From positions 1-17,605 of the forward strand of contig JADZBT010000094.1 of assembly GCA_020851915.1 (NCBI GenBank): a stretch of 17,605 bases of DNA. Reading direction: 5' to 3'. This DNA is from Alphaproteobacteria bacterium (GTDB lineage Bacteria; Pseudomonadota; Alphaproteobacteria; Rickettsiales; RI-342). The position numbers and the translations under genes were made by a program. The notes below the pieces were generated by a model. That model searched no databases. It was not told the DNA's origin and was given only the letters and a program-made list of their open reading frames with translations. This document shows, one piece after another, positions 1 to 6,274 of the stretch; position 1 is the stretch's first letter; every line of letters begins with the position of its first letter.

Positions 1-413
1 CCGGCGCGGGCGGCGGCTTCCATATCGCGCAGCGAGTCGCCGACCATGAAGGTATCGGCGGCATTCGCGCCGTATTTTTTGAGGGCGGCCAGCAGCATGC
101 CGGGAGCGGGTTTGCGGAATTCCGTCGGTCGGTCGGGATGATCCGGGCAGAAGAAAATATCGTCGATGCGCCCGCCGCCTTTTGCGATCTCCGCCCGCAG
201 ATGCGCGTGGAGGGCGGCCAGTTCCGCCTCGGTGATGAAGCCCCGTCCTATTGCGGACTGGTTGGTGACCAGCACGGTGGTGAACCCCGCGCGCGTGAGC
301 AGTGCCAGCGCCTTGGCGGCTTCCGGGTAGAGGATCATCTCCGCGATGGACTTCACGCAATCGGGGCGGTCGTGGTTGAGCACGCCGTCGCGGTCGAGGA
401 GCACCAGCTTCAT
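1..413 (-). CDS. gmhB: D-glycero-D-manno-heptose 1,7-bisphosphate 7-phosphatase-like HAD phosphatase (3' end outside window)
   Basis: HAD-superfamily phosphatase of the GmhB / histidinol-phosphatase group, which removes a phosphate from heptose bisphosphate during ADP-heptose synthesis for LPS core. The start ATG is at 413-411. Visible motifs are LLDRDGVLN near the N-terminus (nucleophile Asp7, acid/base Asp9), the motif II region VTNQSAIGRG (about residues 49-58), RKPAPGML (about 100-107) and the motif IV region MVGDSLRDM (about 123-131). About 137 codons are present; the family is about 180 residues, so the C-terminus lies beyond the left edge. GmhB usually has a four-ligand zinc loop. Here CPDHP (about 89-93) keeps one Cys and one His, but the CxC before RKP is replaced by TEF, so zinc binding is doubtful. 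It starts 3 bp after the ftsX stop and is probably co-transcribed with it. Family assignment is sure; exact substrate is inferred. Confidence 0.82.
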   Translation of the reverse strand, partial: MKLVLLDRDGVLNHDRPDCVKSIAEMILYPEAAKALALLTRAGFTTVLVTNQSAIGRGFITEAELAALHAHLRAEIAKGGGRIDDIFFCPDHPDRPTEFRKPAPGMLLAALKKYGANAADTFMVGDSLRDMEAAARA

Positions 414-416
414 GGG

Positions 417-1373
417 CTAGACCAGTTTCCCGATGGTGCGGATGACGGTGATGCGCGCCGAGAGGAACGCGATGAACCCCGCCGCGATCACGGTCAGGAA
501 CAGGGTGAGCCAATGCTGCGGCGAGAGCGCGAACAGCGGCAGGAAGGGCGCGTCCAGCCCGTCGGCGAGGCGTCCCACGGCCCATAACGTCGCGGCGGCG
601 AGCAGCGCGCCGGGGATGGCGCCCTTGGCGGTGAGCACCAGCGCGTTGGTCTGGAATTGCTTGGCGATGTAGGCATCGCGCGCGCCGATGGAATGCAGTA
701 ATTCCAGCGTGCGGCGGTGAAGCTTGAGCTCGGTGCGTGTCGCCATGACGATGATGGCCAGCGTCACCGCGACGATGACGCCCACGATGGCGAACGCGAT
801 CCATTGCGAGGAACGGATGAGCGACGCGAATTTGGCTATCCATGCCTGATGGTCGTCCACCTCGATGCTGGCCTTGTCGAGTTTGGTGGCAAGCAGCGAT
901 TCCACGGCGCTTGCGTCGATGCTGCTTCCTTCGGCGAGCGTGGCCTCGATGACGATGGGCAGCGGCAGGGTATCGAGCAATCCGCCATGGCCTATCCACG
1001 GCTCGACCATGCTGCGTACTTTCGCGCTGTCAAGCACGGTGGTCTTTGCTATGCCATCGAGTTGCGCGAGGGCGTCCAGCGTGGTGCGGGTGGCGGCCTC
1101 GCCGGTGTCCTTGGGCGCGGTGATCTGGATGGTGAGGCTGTTGGTATAGTAATGATTCCAGCCGGCAAGCGCCGTGCCAAAATTGACCCCCATGGAAAGA
1201 AAAATCGCCGCCAGATAGACCATGAATGCGATGATCCACGGCAGCACGACATAGGAATCATCTGACCGGAAAGGGAAATCCGACTGGATGTTACAGCGCT
1301 TGAAAAATGCATTCAGGAACGGCATGGGGCGGATATAGCACAGTTTGGGTGGTGGGCGGTAGGGGGGATTCAC
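417..1373 (-). CDS. ftsX: Cell division protein FtsX (ABC-transporter-like permease)
   Basis: Inner-membrane subunit of the FtsEX complex, which couples septal-ring ATPase activity to peptidoglycan hydrolases during division. The 318-residue product has the FtsX layout: a cytoplasmic N-terminus, TM1 at about 43-64, a periplasmic domain of about 120 residues, then TM2 (about 190-212), TM3 (about 244-266) and TM4 (about 287-308). The cytoplasmic loop with ELKLHRRTLELLHSIGARDAYIAKQFQ is the best-conserved FtsX signature. The start is either GTG at 1373, with GGGAG just upstream, or ATG at 1325 (residue 17, MPFLNAFF), which has no clear ribosome binding site. ftsE, normally directly upstream, is absent; divergent unknown genes lie there. 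A gmhB-like gene follows after 3 bp. Confidence 0.87.
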   Translation of the reverse strand: MNPPYRPPPKLCYIRPMPFLNAFFKRCNIQSDFPFRSDDSYVVLPWIIAFMVYLAAIFLSMGVNFGTALAGWNHYYTNSLTIQITAPKDTGEAATRTTLDALAQLDGIAKTTVLDSAKVRSMVEPWIGHGGLLDTLPLPIVIEATLAEGSSIDASAVESLLATKLDKASIEVDDHQAWIAKFASLIRSSQWIAFAIVGVIVAVTLAIIVMATRTELKLHRRTLELLHSIGARDAYIAKQFQTNALVLTAKGAIPGALLAAATLWAVGRLADGLDAPFLPLFALSPQHWLTLFLTVIAAGFIAFLSARITVIRTIGKLV

Positions 1374-1473
1374 CTGCTCCCGATAACCAACAACCTACCA
1401 CCATTCTTAATATTTTTGTAACACAATTCTGCTAGAGTGGACAATGTGAAATCACCTCTCAGGGAGACCGCCC

Positions 1474-1617
1474 ATGCAGCGCAAACATACCCGGGTTAAA
1501 GCAAAAGCCGCTACCGTCGATACCGCTGCGATCTTCACCCATGCGCTGCTCTTCGCGCTGCTGGCCATGGGCACGATGCTGCTGACCTGCCTGATGTCCA
1601 ACGCCTGCACTATCTAG
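1474..1617 (+). CDS. Small membrane peptide, unknown function (47 aa)
   Basis: A 47-codon reading frame starting MQRKHTRVKAKAATVDTA and ending SNACTI. A purine-rich site (AGGGAGA at 1461-1467) precedes the ATG by 6 bp. The first 12 residues are strongly basic; residues about 18-42 form one hydrophobic helix rich in Leu, Ala and Met, and two Cys lie at its end. A basic head followed by a single helix suggests a small inner-membrane protein with its N-terminus in the cytoplasm. The next gene starts 3 bp after its stop. I do not recognise a family. Support rests on the ribosome binding site, the coherent amphipathic composition and the tight spacing. Confidence 0.55.
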   Translation: MQRKHTRVKAKAATVDTAAIFTHALLFALLAMGTMLLTCLMSNACTI

Positions 1618-1620
1618 GCA

Positions 1621-1971
1621 ATGTTCCCCGAAGCGTTTCTTACCGATGCCATTAGTCGCGCGCGGCTGACTGCGGGTATGAAGATTGATGAGTATGTAGA
1701 AAAACTGGGCGCGGATGGGCCGAAACGGAAGCAAGTACTGGAATCCGGAATGGATCTCTGCGCGGCCTTGTTAGAGGCATTTCGTCTGGAACAGGCAGAT
1801 TTCGCTGGATTTAAGCGCGAGGTTGATGGCGTGAAAAGCGATGACATAGAATCCAGTGCCAAATATCCTGACCGTACCTCGAAAGAGATACTAAAAGGCT
1901 TTCTGGATGAGGTGGTAGATATTCTTGGGCAGTCGCTGGGGAATGGGAAAGGCGCGGTCATGGCCCGCTAA
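1621..1971 (+). CDS. Hypothetical helical protein (116 aa)
   Basis: A 116-residue, charge-rich, probably mostly alpha-helical cytosolic protein with no signal peptide, membrane segment or family motif that I recognise. The ATG lies 3 bp after the stop of the preceding small membrane peptide. It has no good ribosome binding site of its own, so translation is probably coupled. An internal ATG at 1678 (residue 20) is an alternative start. The C-terminal part has heptad-like spacing (KEILKGFLDEVVDILGQSL, about residues 88-106). The gene after it begins 25 bp downstream on the same strand. No function is proposed. Confidence 0.6.
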   Translation: MFPEAFLTDAISRARLTAGMKIDEYVEKLGADGPKRKQVLESGMDLCAALLEAFRLEQADFAGFKREVDGVKSDDIESSAKYPDRTSKEILKGFLDEVVDILGQSLGNGKGAVMAR

Positions 1972-1996
1972 ATGCTGGAAAACAGTAGAGGCATGC

Positions 1997-2371
1997 ATGC
2001 TTTTTACGAGCGAAGAGATGCGGGATGTTACCGATGCATTTGCGAAGCACCTCTTTGCCAGCGTAGAGGCCACTACTCAAGCCATGCCCTATGAGTCGGC
2101 GGCCAGAGTTATTGCAGCCATCATGGAGGCCGCGCCAGTATGTATGTCCAGATTTATGTCCATCAATGCCAGAGCGAAAGATCTTCCTGAATTCCAGAAA
2201 GGCTGTAAGGCATTAAAGCGAGAAATGACCTCACACAGATACTCAGATACTGCGGTTGTGCTCCTTCATGTGTTTATCGATGGCGTTGCCAGCACCTTGG
2301 CCGGGATGCATAAGACTCTCTCTGATGGCGTGGACGGGGCATCTCCGCCGCGCAGTGGCTGGACTCGTTAA
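1997..2371 (+). CDS. Hypothetical helical protein (124 aa)
   Basis: A protein of 124 residues starting MLFTSEEMRDVTDAF. The frame is open further upstream, but ATG 1997 is preferred because AGAGG (1986-1990) sits 6 bp before it and upstream starts would overlap the preceding gene. Predicted mainly helical and soluble, with a mildly hydrophobic helix near residues 85-100 (AVVLLHVFIDGVASTLAGM). The C-terminus (DGASPPRSGWTR) looks disordered. I see no recognised domain and no convincing similarity to the preceding 116-residue protein. It is the last gene before the sulfur operon and is separated from it by a promoter region. Confidence 0.6.
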   Translation: MLFTSEEMRDVTDAFAKHLFASVEATTQAMPYESAARVIAAIMEAAPVCMSRFMSINARAKDLPEFQKGCKALKREMTSHRYSDTAVVLLHVFIDGVASTLAGMHKTLSDGVDGASPPRSGWTR

Positions 2372-2389
2372 TCAAAATTAAACACAAAA

Positions 2390-2416
2390 TAATGTGAAAT
2401 AATATATTTCACATTA
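2390..2416. promoter_or_regulatory. 12-bp-arm perfect palindrome upstream of cysI (putative operator)
   Basis: TAATGTGAAATA (2390-2401) and TATTTCACATTA (2405-2416) are exact reverse complements separated by 3 bp. The palindrome ends 4 bp before the proposed -35 of the cys operon, so its centre would be near -52 if transcription starts near 2455. That position suits a dimeric activator of sulfur assimilation; the T-N11-A pattern within it would be compatible with a LysR-type regulator. This is inference. It could also act as an AT-rich hairpin at the 3' end of the preceding gene, but no T-tract follows it. Confidence 0.5.
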
Positions 2417-2420
2417 CCTC

Positions 2421-2448
2421 TTGCAAAATAGTGTGCTTTCATTATGTT
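2421..2448 (+). promoter_or_regulatory. Putative sigma70-type promoter of the cys operon
   Basis: TTGCAA (2421-2426) and TATGTT (2443-2448) are separated by 16 bp, each matching 4 of 6 consensus positions. They lie in the only AT-rich gap before the six-gene operon, between the palindrome and the strong AGGAGG ribosome binding site (2471-2476) of cysI. The predicted mRNA start near 2455 would leave a leader of about 30 bases. Moderate-to-weak prediction. Confidence 0.4.
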
Positions 2449-2484
2449 CCTCCCTCCCTATGATGGCGAGAGGAGGCCATCCCT

Positions 2485-4212
2485 ATGACCGAAAAAAAGC
2501 TGGTAGGACAGGAAAAGATCAAGGAAGAAAGCACGTTTCTGCGCGGAAATATCGCGGCAGAGCTGGCGGATAGCACGACGCTCGACGTATCGGATGCCAC
2601 CTACGAGCTGCTGAAATTCCACGGCTCCTATTACGGCTATGACCGCGATACCGCGACCGCGCGCAAGAAGCAGGGGCTCGACAAAGAGCATGAATTCATG
2701 CTGCGCCTCAAGATGCCCGCCGGTCGCCTTACGGCGGCGCAATACCTCGCGCTGGATGCCCTTTCGGATAAGTTCGCCAACGGTACGCTGCGCGTCACCA
2801 CCCGCGAGACCTTCCAGTTCCATTGCATCCTGAAGTATAACCTCAAAAAATTCATCGCCGAGGTGAACCGTCATCTGCTCTCGACGCTGGGCGGCTGTGG
2901 CGACGTGGTGCGTAACATCACCGCCTGCCCCGCGCCCATCAAAGACAAGATCCATGCGCGCCTCGACGCCGACACCAAGGCGATCGCGCTGGCGGTAGCA
3001 CCGCGCACGACCGCCTATTACGAGATATGGCTCGACGGCGAGAAGATCGAGGATTATCCGTTCGCGCAGTTGCCCGAGCCTGCGGATAACCCGGAGCCGC
3101 TCTACGGCACGACCTATCTGCCGCGCAAATTCAAGATCGGCATCGCGCAGCCGGAGGACAACTCCATCGACGTGCTCACCAACGACATCGCCATCCTTGC
3201 GCTGTTCGAGGGGCAGGAGCTGGTGGGCTATAACTTCGCGCTGGGTGGTGGGTTGGGTGTGCAGCATAATAATCCCAAGACCTCTCCGCGCCTTGCCACG
3301 CCCATCGCATTTGTAGAACCCGCAGACTTGATTCCCACCGTAGAAGCGGTGGTGAAACTCCAGCGCGATCATGGCGACCGCACCGACCGCCGCCGCGCCC
3401 GCCTCAAATATGTGGTGGAGGAAAAAGGCCTCGTCTGGACGAAGCGGACAATGGAGGAATATCTCGGTAAGACGCTCGAAGATCCCCGTCCGATGCCGTC
3501 CTTCAAGATCGTCAACCACATGGGCTGGCACGAGCAGGGCGACGGTAAATGGTATCTGGGCGTGCCGATCTCCAGCGGGCGTATCCTCGACCGTGGCGAC
3601 GAGAAGATCCGCACGGGACTGCGCGATGTGATTTCGCATTACCAGATGCCGCTGGTGCTCACCGCCGACCAGAACATCATTCTTTACGATATTGAAGCAT
3701 CGCAGAAGGCCGACATCGTCGCGCGCCTCAAGGCGCATGGCATCAAGCTGAAAGAGGACATCACGCCGCTCTACCGCTATTTTCTCGCCTGCGTGGCGCT
3801 GCCCACCTGCGGCAAGGCGTTGGCCGAGGCCGAGCGCGTGAAGCTTCCGCTGGTGGCGGAGCTGGAAGCGGCACTGGCGCGGCACGGGCTGTCGCAGCAG
3901 GACATCTACATCAGCATGTCAGGATGCCCCAACGGCTGCTCGCGGCCTTATACCGGCGAGATCGGCATCGTGGGCCGCATCCCCGATCATTACGCGATCT
4001 TCATCGGCGGCAATTTCGAATGCACACGCCTCAACACCAAGATATTCGATAAAGTACCGTTGGCGCAGATCGCACCGCTTTGCGACGCGATGTTCGGGCT
4101 CTACAAAGCGCACCGTCACGCGGGCGAGGGGTTTGGTGATTTCTGTGTGCGCCATGGCGTGGATACCGTCCGCGAAGTGGCCGATGCCGCGTTGGGCGGG
4201 AAGGTGAAGTAG
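2485..4212 (+). CDS. cysI: Assimilatory sulfite reductase, siroheme/4Fe-4S subunit
   Basis: Catalyses the six-electron reduction of sulfite to sulfide for cysteine synthesis in the cytoplasm. At 575 residues it matches the length of CysI (about 570). The N-terminal LKFHGSYYGYDRD and the TTRETFQFHCILK stretch (about 105-117) are typical of CysI. The four cysteines that hold the coupled siroheme/4Fe-4S centre are in place: Cys436 and Cys442 (ACVALPTCGKALAEAER) and Cys481 and Cys485 (GCPNGCSRP). AGGAGG lies 8 bp before the ATG, a strong ribosome binding site. It heads the operon, 7 bp before the siroheme gene. No CysJ flavoprotein follows; the large flavoprotein at the operon's end is the candidate electron donor. 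NADPH use through CysJ is therefore not supported here. Confidence 0.95.
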   Translation: MTEKKLVGQEKIKEESTFLRGNIAAELADSTTLDVSDATYELLKFHGSYYGYDRDTATARKKQGLDKEHEFMLRLKMPAGRLTAAQYLALDALSDKFANGTLRVTTRETFQFHCILKYNLKKFIAEVNRHLLSTLGGCGDVVRNITACPAPIKDKIHARLDADTKAIALAVAPRTTAYYEIWLDGEKIEDYPFAQLPEPADNPEPLYGTTYLPRKFKIGIAQPEDNSIDVLTNDIAILALFEGQELVGYNFALGGGLGVQHNNPKTSPRLATPIAFVEPADLIPTVEAVVKLQRDHGDRTDRRRARLKYVVEEKGLVWTKRTMEEYLGKTLEDPRPMPSFKIVNHMGWHEQGDGKWYLGVPISSGRILDRGDEKIRTGLRDVISHYQMPLVLTADQNIILYDIEASQKADIVARLKAHGIKLKEDITPLYRYFLACVALPTCGKALAEAERVKLPLVAELEAALARHGLSQQDIYISMSGCPNGCSRPYTGEIGIVGRIPDHYAIFIGGNFECTRLNTKIFDKVPLAQIAPLCDAMFGLYKAHRHAGEGFGDFCVRHGVDTVREVADAALGGKVK

Positions 4213-4219
4213 GCGGCTC

Positions 4220-4729
4220 ATGTTTCCCATCGCACTCGACATCGCCACACTTCCCATCGCACTCGTCGGTTCCGGCGAGAAGGCGGAGTCGCGTCTGGCG
4301 CATCTTGCGCGCGCGGGAGCGGGGAATGTCACGCGCTATGCCGGCCGGCTGCCGGATGCGGCGGAGATAAAGGCGGTGCGCTTACTGCTTATTGTGGATG
4401 TGGCGCGGGAAGATGCGGCACGGCTGGCGGCTACAGCCCGCGCCAACGGCGTGCTGGTCAATGTCGAGGACGACAAGGATTATTGCGATTTTTATTTTAT
4501 GAGTGAAGTGCGCCGTGGTGACTTATTGATCGCCATTTCTACCCATGGTGCGAGCCCTGCGCTGGCCATCGCGGTGAAGGAAAAACTCAGCCAGCAGTTT
4601 GGTGAGGAGTGGTCTGTTATCACCGACACCATCAAACAGCAGCGCGATGCATGGCGCGCGGCGGGGCATTCGCTCTCCGAGGTGCTCGCCAAGACCCGCG
4701 CGCTTATCAAAGAGCGGGGCTGGCTGTGA
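4220..4729 (+). CDS. Siroheme synthase N-domain: precorrin-2 dehydrogenase / sirohydrochlorin ferrochelatase (Met8/SirC-like)
   Basis: Oxidises precorrin-2 to sirohydrochlorin with NAD+ and may insert iron, giving siroheme for the adjacent CysI. The 169-residue protein corresponds to the N-terminal part of CysG only; the uroporphyrinogen methyltransferase part is absent, so precorrin-2 must come from a separate gene. Visible features are FPIALDIATLPIALVGSGEKAESR (a Rossmann nucleotide-binding start, GSGE at 17-20), NVEDDKDYCDF (81-91, containing the conserved Asp linked to catalysis in CysG/Met8) and AISTHGASPALA (105-116). It starts 7 bp after cysI and its TGA overlaps the GTG start of cysH, so it is translationally coupled. 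Whether it chelates iron cannot be seen from sequence. Confidence 0.88.
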   Translation: MFPIALDIATLPIALVGSGEKAESRLAHLARAGAGNVTRYAGRLPDAAEIKAVRLLLIVDVAREDAARLAATARANGVLVNVEDDKDYCDFYFMSEVRRGDLLIAISTHGASPALAIAVKEKLSQQFGEEWSVITDTIKQQRDAWRAAGHSLSEVLAKTRALIKERGWL

Positions 4730-5463
4730 GTCTTTCCATCAGCCGTCTGGTCACGTTCTACGGACATCTGGAGGCCGAGGCATTACTGCGCCCGCTGCTC
4801 ACGCAGGAATTCGAGCGCAACGAGATCGCGCTCATCACGTCGTTCGGCGCGGATTCCGCGCTGCTGCTCTCCATGGTGGCCGAGATTGATCCGGAGGCGC
4901 AGATATTGTTTTTGGAGACCGGCAAGCATTTCCCGGAAACGCTTGTGTATGCAAGGGATTTACAGAAAAAACTGGGCCTGAAATCCGTCGATTACTTGAC
5001 CCCGAACGAAACAATGCTAAACAGAACCGACCCGGAAGGGACGTTGTGGAAGCATCAGCCTAACCGTTGTTGCTGGATGCGGAAAGTGGAGCCGCTGGAG
5101 CGTGCGGTGAAGGAACGTGGCATCCGCGCCCTCATCACGGGCCGCAAGCGCCACCAGACGCCGGAGCGTGCGGCGCTCGCCACCATCGAGTGCGAGGAGA
5201 ACGGGCTGATACGCATCAACCCGCTGGCGCTCTGGGGGCAGGAGCAGGTGGATACGGCGTTCGCCAAACATGCGCTGCCACGGCATCCGCTGGTGGAGAA
5301 GGGCTATGTGTCCATCGGCTGCGCGCCCTGCACGCTGCCGGTGACGGATAAGGACGATATACGGTCGGGGCGCTGGGCGCATACGATCGGACTGGATGAA
5401 ACACGGAAGACCGAGTGCGGCATCCATCTGCCGCAGGGCGAGACACCGAGCTGGGATTTGTAA
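4726..5463 (+). CDS. cysH: Assimilatory APS reductase (4Fe-4S, thioredoxin/glutathione-dependent CysH)
   Basis: Reduces adenylyl sulfate (APS) to sulfite and AMP. I place the start at GTG 4726, which overlaps the TGA of the preceding gene (GTGA), giving 245 residues. The frame is open upstream to 4609, but that part lies inside the siroheme gene. Motifs are TSFGADSALLLSM (PP-loop-like nucleotide site), LETGKHFPET, Cys115-Cys116 in NRCCWMRKVEPL, Cys199 and Cys202 in IGCAPCT, and the catalytic C-terminal Cys231 in KTECGIHL. The CC plus CxxC set binds the 4Fe-4S cluster and separates APS reductases from the cluster-free PAPS reductases of enteric bacteria. This makes the APS-kinase part of the downstream CysNC unnecessary for sulfate reduction itself. 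Confidence 0.93.
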   Translation: MSLSISRLVTFYGHLEAEALLRPLLTQEFERNEIALITSFGADSALLLSMVAEIDPEAQILFLETGKHFPETLVYARDLQKKLGLKSVDYLTPNETMLNRTDPEGTLWKHQPNRCCWMRKVEPLERAVKERGIRALITGRKRHQTPERAALATIECEENGLIRINPLALWGQEQVDTAFAKHALPRHPLVEKGYVSIGCAPCTLPVTDKDDIRSGRWAHTIGLDETRKTECGIHLPQGETPSWDL

Positions 5464-5473
5464 GAGGAACGAC

Positions 5474-6274
5474 ATGGACCACTTAGATAAATTAGAAGCG
5501 CAGAGCATCTACATCTTCCGTGAGGCGTTCAACAAGATCGAGCGGCTGTGCATGCTGTGGTCAATCGGCAAGGACAGCAACGTGATGCTGTGGCTGGCGC
5601 GCAAGGCGTTCTTCGGTAACGTGCCGTTCCCGCTGGTGCATGTCGATACCAGTTTCAAGATCCCCGAGATGATCGAATTCCGCGATCGCGTGGCGAAGGA
5701 ATGGAACCTCAACCTCGTCATCGGCCAGAACAAGGCGGCGCTGGATGCCGGAATGAACCCGACGCTGGGCCGCGTCACCTGCTGCGGCGCGCTCAAGACC
5801 GAGGGCCTCAAGCAGACATTGGAGAAGCACGGCTTCACCGGCGTATTCGCCGGCATCCGCCGTGACGAGGAAGGCACGCGCGCGAAGGAGCGCGTCTTCA
5901 GTCCGCGCAATGCCGAGGCGCAGTGGGACGTGAAGAACCAGCCGCCGGAATTCTGGGATCAGTTCAAGACCGATTTCGCGCCGGGCACGAGCCTTCGCAT
6001 CCACCCGCTGCTGCACTGGACGGAGCTCGATATCTGGAAATATATCGAGCGCGAGAACATCCCCGTGGTGAGCCTGTATTTTGCGAAGAACGGTACGCGC
6101 TACCGCTCACTGGGCTGTGCGCCCTGCACCAACCCCATTCACAGCAACGCCTCGACGGTAGCGGACATTATCAAAGAACTGGAAACCACCAATGTTTCCG
6201 AGCGCGCTGGCCGCGCGCAGGATAAAGAATCCGAGGACGCCTTCGAGCGCCTCCGTGCGGAAGGATACATGTAA
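5474..6274 (+). CDS. cysD: Sulfate adenylyltransferase subunit 2
   Basis: Small subunit of ATP sulfurylase. With the CysN GTPase it converts sulfate and ATP to APS and pyrophosphate. The 266-residue product starts at ATG 5474, after AGAGGA 5 bp upstream, 10 bp past cysH; a longer in-frame start at 5396 would run through the end of cysH and is rejected. Motifs are LWSIGKDSNVMLWLARKAF (PP-loop, S30-S35), FPLVHVDTSFKIPEM, GIRRDEEGTRAKERVFS and YRSLGCAPCT. It is somewhat shorter than the enteric protein (about 300) but covers the whole domain. Its TAA overlaps the ATG of cysNC (TAATG), which implies coupled, balanced synthesis of the two subunits. Confidence 0.95.
   Translation: MDHLDKLEAQSIYIFREAFNKIERLCMLWSIGKDSNVMLWLARKAFFGNVPFPLVHVDTSFKIPEMIEFRDRVAKEWNLNLVIGQNKAALDAGMNPTLGRVTCCGALKTEGLKQTLEKHGFTGVFAGIRRDEEGTRAKERVFSPRNAEAQWDVKNQPPEFWDQFKTDFAPGTSLRIHPLLHWTELDIWKYIERENIPVVSLYFAKNGTRYRSLGCAPCTNPIHSNASTVADIIKELETTNVSERAGRAQDKESEDAFERLRAEGYM

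Noticed and set aside
2393..2413. CRP/FNR-type binding site (TGTGA...TCACA)
   Set aside because: The half-sites are 11 bp apart instead of 6, so spacing does not fit that family.
2458..3885. Long minus-strand open frame opposite cysI
   Set aside because: It is a codon-bias shadow of cysI; the predicted peptide has no family features, while the plus-strand protein is a complete sulfite reductase.
4609..4725. Longer N-terminus for cysH
   Set aside because: It would overlap the siroheme gene by about 120 bp and adds non-family sequence; GTG 4726 gives the normal length and a coupled overlap.
5396..5473. Longer N-terminus for cysD
   Set aside because: It runs through the end of cysH in another frame; ATG 5474 has a good ribosome binding site.
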